This document shows, piece after piece, positions 17,157 to 20,000 of a stretch of DNA of 20,000 bases. Source of the stretch: Prorocentrum cordatum (lineage: Eukaryota; Sar; Dinophyceae; Prorocentrales; Prorocentraceae); assembly GCA_963575745.1 (NCBI GenBank), contig CAUYUJ010015686.1:164789-184788 (forward strand), given 5' to 3'. How positions within the stretch are numbered: the first letter of the stretch is position 1; every line of letters begins with the position of its first letter. Under the pieces are notes generated by a model that saw nothing but the letters and a program-made list of their open reading frames with translations, was not told where the DNA came from and searched no databases. The position numbers were made by a program, and so were the translations under genes.

Positions 17157-18118
17157 CCCAAAACAAATGTTGCCTTGCGAAGGACCCAAGCATCGGTCAC
17201 GGAAAGTTTGAGAGGTGTACCAAAGTGGTCCGTCGGCGGCAGGCGGCCTTTTCCACTGGGGCTTTCGGTGGAACTCCCCATGGGGCCACGAAACGTGCAA
17301 GGGATGTGCAGAACTGGGGCGGCACCGACATGCGGACCCTGCCGCTGCGGCCTTCGGTGGTGCTGGTGCCGCCCCAAACCACGAAACGTACGAGGGGTGC
17401 CCCAAATGTGGGATGGAAACGCATGCGGGCGCTGCCACTGGGGCCTCAGGTGGAGCACCCTGTGGGGCCACGTAACGCGTGAAGGGTTCGCAGAAATGGG
17501 AGGTGGAACCGCATGCGAACGCACCCACTGGGGCCGTCGGTGGAGTTGCCTATGGGGCCACGAAGCGTGTGAGGGGTGCGCCGGAATGGGGAGGTGGCGG
17601 CACGCGGGCCCTGGCACTGGGGCCTTCGGTGGAGCCTCCTATGGGGCCACGACGCGTGTGAGGGGTGTGCTGGAATGACGAGGTGGCGGCATGCGGGCTC
17701 TGGCACTAGGGTCTTTGGTGGAACCCCCTTATGGGGCCACGAAACGTGTGAGAGTTGTGCCGGAATAGCGAGGTGGCGGCACGCTGGCCCTGGCACTGAG
17801 GCCTTCGGTGGAGCTCCCTATGGGGACACGAAGCGTGTGAGGGGTGCGCTGGAATGGCGATATGGCGGCATGCGGGCCTTGGCACTGGGGCCTTCGGTTG
17901 AGCTCCCTATGGGGCCACGAAGCGTGTGAGGGGTGTGCCGAAATGGCGAGATGGCGGCACGCGGGCCCTGGCACTGGGGCCTTCGGTGGAGCCCCCTATG
18001 GGGCCACGACGCGTGTGAGGGGTGTGCCGGAATGACGAGGTGGCGGCATGCGGGCTCTGGCACTGGGACCTTCGGTGGAGCCCCATATGGGGATGGGAAA
18101 CGCGTGACGGGTGTGCCG
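17157..18118 (+). repeat. Ten-copy ~89-bp tandem array
   Basis: The anchor CACGAAACG or variant recurs at 17289, 17382, 17471, 17561, 17650, 17740, 17829, 17918, 18007 and 18096: spacings 93, 89, 90, 89, 90, 89, 89, 89, 89. Unit elements in order: CACTGGGGCCTTCGGTGGAG, CCCTATGGGGCCACGAAGCG, TGTGAGGGGTG, CCGGAATGGCGAGGTGGCGG, then CATGCGGGCC. Copies at the right are more alike than those at the left, suggesting recent amplification there. The 89/90-bp mixture breaks any reading frame, so it is not a protein repeat. Confidence 0.95.
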
Positions 18119-18245
18119 AAATAGAGACACGCGGAGGGCAGAGGCAAGGAGGGGGAGGAGGGAAGAAGGGAAGGAGGAGATGAGGAAGGAACGCGGGGCG
18201 CTGTCTCTCCAAAACGGGTACCCAACACCACATGATGGTTGGGAA
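18119..18245. other. Purine-rich junction after the 89-bp array
   Basis: GGA-rich segment at about 18131-18190, then unique sequence to the next telomere-like block. Confidence 0.6.
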
Positions 18246-18846
18246 CAAACCTACCACCCTAACACTAACCCCTAACCCCCTAACCCTAACATCATAACGC
18301 TAACCCTGACACCCTGACCCTAAACCCCTGACGCTATCCCTATCACCCTAACCTGAACCCTACCACCCTAACCCAAAGCCCCAAACACGAACCCGAATCC
18401 GAACAGCCGAAATCGAACCCCCTAACCTTAACCCTCACCGTTACCCCCCCCCCCCCCAACCCGAACCCTAACACCCTAATCATGCCCCCCTAACCCTACA
18501 CCTAATCCTAACCCTACCCCGATTACCCTACCGACCAAACCCTACCCTCCTCCATCCTAGCCCTAACACATTACCCCAAACCCTAATCCTAACCCTACAA
18601 ACCTAGCCCGAATACCCTAAACGTGACCCTTACCTGAACACCCTGGCGCCAACCTTTCCACCCTAACCTGAACCCCCGAACCCGAACCCCAGCATCCTAA
18701 CCCTGACGCCCTAACCCTAACACCCGAATCCTAACACTCCCACCACAACCCAGCAATTCTAACCCTGAGCCTAACCCCCTAACCCGAACCCCAAACCCCT
18801 TAACCCAAACCCGATGCCTAACCCTCACCCTAACCCTAACCCTAAC
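18246..18846 (-). repeat. Degenerate telomere-like CCCTAA block 3
   Basis: CCCTAA-type units in the same orientation as blocks 1 and 2, interrupted by a run of 14 C (18444-18457), ending in the cleanest run at about 18822-18845 and joining directly to the microsatellite. Confidence 0.9.
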
Positions 18847-19809
18847 ATACGTTCATGCATGTATATCTGCCTGTCTGTCTGTTCGTCTGTCTGGCGGTTT
18901 GCATGTTGGTATGTCTGTCTCTGTCTGTATGTATGTCTGTATGTATGTCTGTATGTATGTATGTATGCGTGTATGTATGTGTACGAATGTATGTGTGTGA
19001 ATGTGTATGGATGCATGAATGCATGCATGCAGGTATGTATAGTTTCCGGCATGTAAGCATTCGTGCATGCACGCACTCACACATGCGCGCATGCATGCAT
19101 GCAACTGTGTATGCATGTATGTGTGTATGTACGTGTACGGATGTATGTATACATGTATGCATGTATGACTGTATGTATGCATGCATGTATGCATATGTGC
19201 ATGTATGTGTATAGGTATGTGTGTATGCATGTATGTATGTATGTATAGATGTATGTATGTATGTAAGTATGTATGTATGTATGTATGTATGTATGTATGT
19301 ATGTATATATGTGTGTATGTATGTATGTATGTATGTATGTATGTATGTATGTATCTATGTATGTATATATGTATGTATGTATGTACGTGTGTATGTATGT
19401 ATGTATGTATGTATGTATGTATGTATGTATGTATGTATGTATGTATGTGTGTATGTATGGATGTATGTATGTGTGCATGCATGCATGTGTGCATGTACGC
19501 ATGTATGTATGTATGTATGTATGTATGTATGTATGTATGTATGTATGTATGTATGCGTGTATGTATGTATGTATGTATGTATGTATGCATGCATGCATGC
19601 ATGCATGCATGCATGCATGCATGCATGTATGTGTGTATGCATGTATGTATGTCTGTATGCGTGTATGCATGTTTTGCATGTATTTGTGCATGCATGTATG
19701 CCAGCATGGTGTGAATGTATGTATGTATCTATGTATGTATGTATGTATGTGTATGTGTATATGTACGTATGTATGTATGTACGTATGTATGTATGTTTGT
19801 ATGTATGTA

Positions 19810-19852
<43 letters not shown>

Positions 19853-20000
19853 GTGTATGTTTGTATGTATGTATGTATGTATGTATGTATGTATGTATGT
19901 ATGTATGTATGTATGTATATGTATGTATGTATTTATGTATGTATGCATGTATATAGGTAGGACAAACATGTATGCACGCAGGTAGGTAGGTAAGTAGGTA
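18847..20000 (+). repeat. (TATG)n/(TGCA)n/(TCTG)n microsatellite field
   Basis: TATG-type sequence through to the right edge, with TCTG at 18867-18957 and 19811-19852, GCATGCAT at 19584-19627 and a TAGG run starting at about 19980. This is the reverse-complement sense of the field at 14612-16050. Frames up to 284 codons on both strands are repeat artefacts. The window ends inside the array. Confidence 0.95.

Noticed and set aside
17157-18118. CRISPR-like array
   Set aside because: Units are continuous 89-bp repeats with no distinct spacers, in a eukaryotic context.
18853-19985. Several 200-284-codon frames on both strands at the right end
   Set aside because: Same cause: TATG-type microsatellite read in all phases on both strands.

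Overview
The window reads as nuclear DNA of a dinoflagellate. The main evidence is a 22-nt stretch (4609-4630, minus strand) that matches the dinoflagellate trans-spliced leader (DinoSL) at 19 of its 21 fixed bases. It lies 67 nt upstream of the ATG of the only convincing protein gene. That gene has no introns. A genome-encoded leader plus an intronless coding region is the known signature of a mature mRNA that was reverse-transcribed and reinserted. The C-terminal remnant of a LINE-type reverse transcriptase at 6.1-6.7 kb and the repeat-rich, GC-rich setting fit this assignment. No species can be named.

Layout. 1-2.8 kb: GC-rich unassigned DNA with an 87-bp-spaced repeat that holds a perfect 20-bp inverted repeat. 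2.87-4.63 kb (minus): an ER-type J-protein gene with a DNAJC25-like N-terminal half and two SANT/Myb domains, its short 5' leader with a five-codon upstream ORF, and the relict DinoSL. 4.6-7.9 kb: strand-skewed, low-complexity DNA with the decayed LINE piece and a 12-bp-arm hairpin. 7.9-14.4 kb: a mosaic built mainly from a degenerate ~11-bp repeat (CCAAGA-GGCC type) whose orientation flips several times. Two copies of a compound module (an 11-bp GCGACCCACCC array plus a paired GCGCCTGCGGCGGGC box) interrupt it, and it ends in a ~180-bp tandem repeat. 14.4-16.05 kb: TATG then CATA microsatellite. 16.05-18.85 kb: C-rich repeats and three blocks of degenerate CCCTAA (TTAGGG-type) telomere-like sequence, with a ten-copy ~89-bp tandem array between the second and third. 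18.85-20 kb: TATG microsatellite on the opposite strand sense to the left-hand block.

Only one gene can be called with confidence, so no pathway can be reconstructed. The J-protein is predicted to sit in the ER membrane with its J domain in the lumen, where it would stimulate an Hsp70 (BiP-type), and its coiled and SANT regions in the cytosol. Most other open frames are by-products of repeats: 4-bp and GGA-type microsatellites keep long frames open, and the 11-bp and 89-bp repeats cycle through all three frames. The most informative parts are the retroposed gene with its fossil leader, the strand-switching 11-bp repeat mosaic, the duplicated compound module, and the telomere-like core flanked by mirror-image microsatellites.
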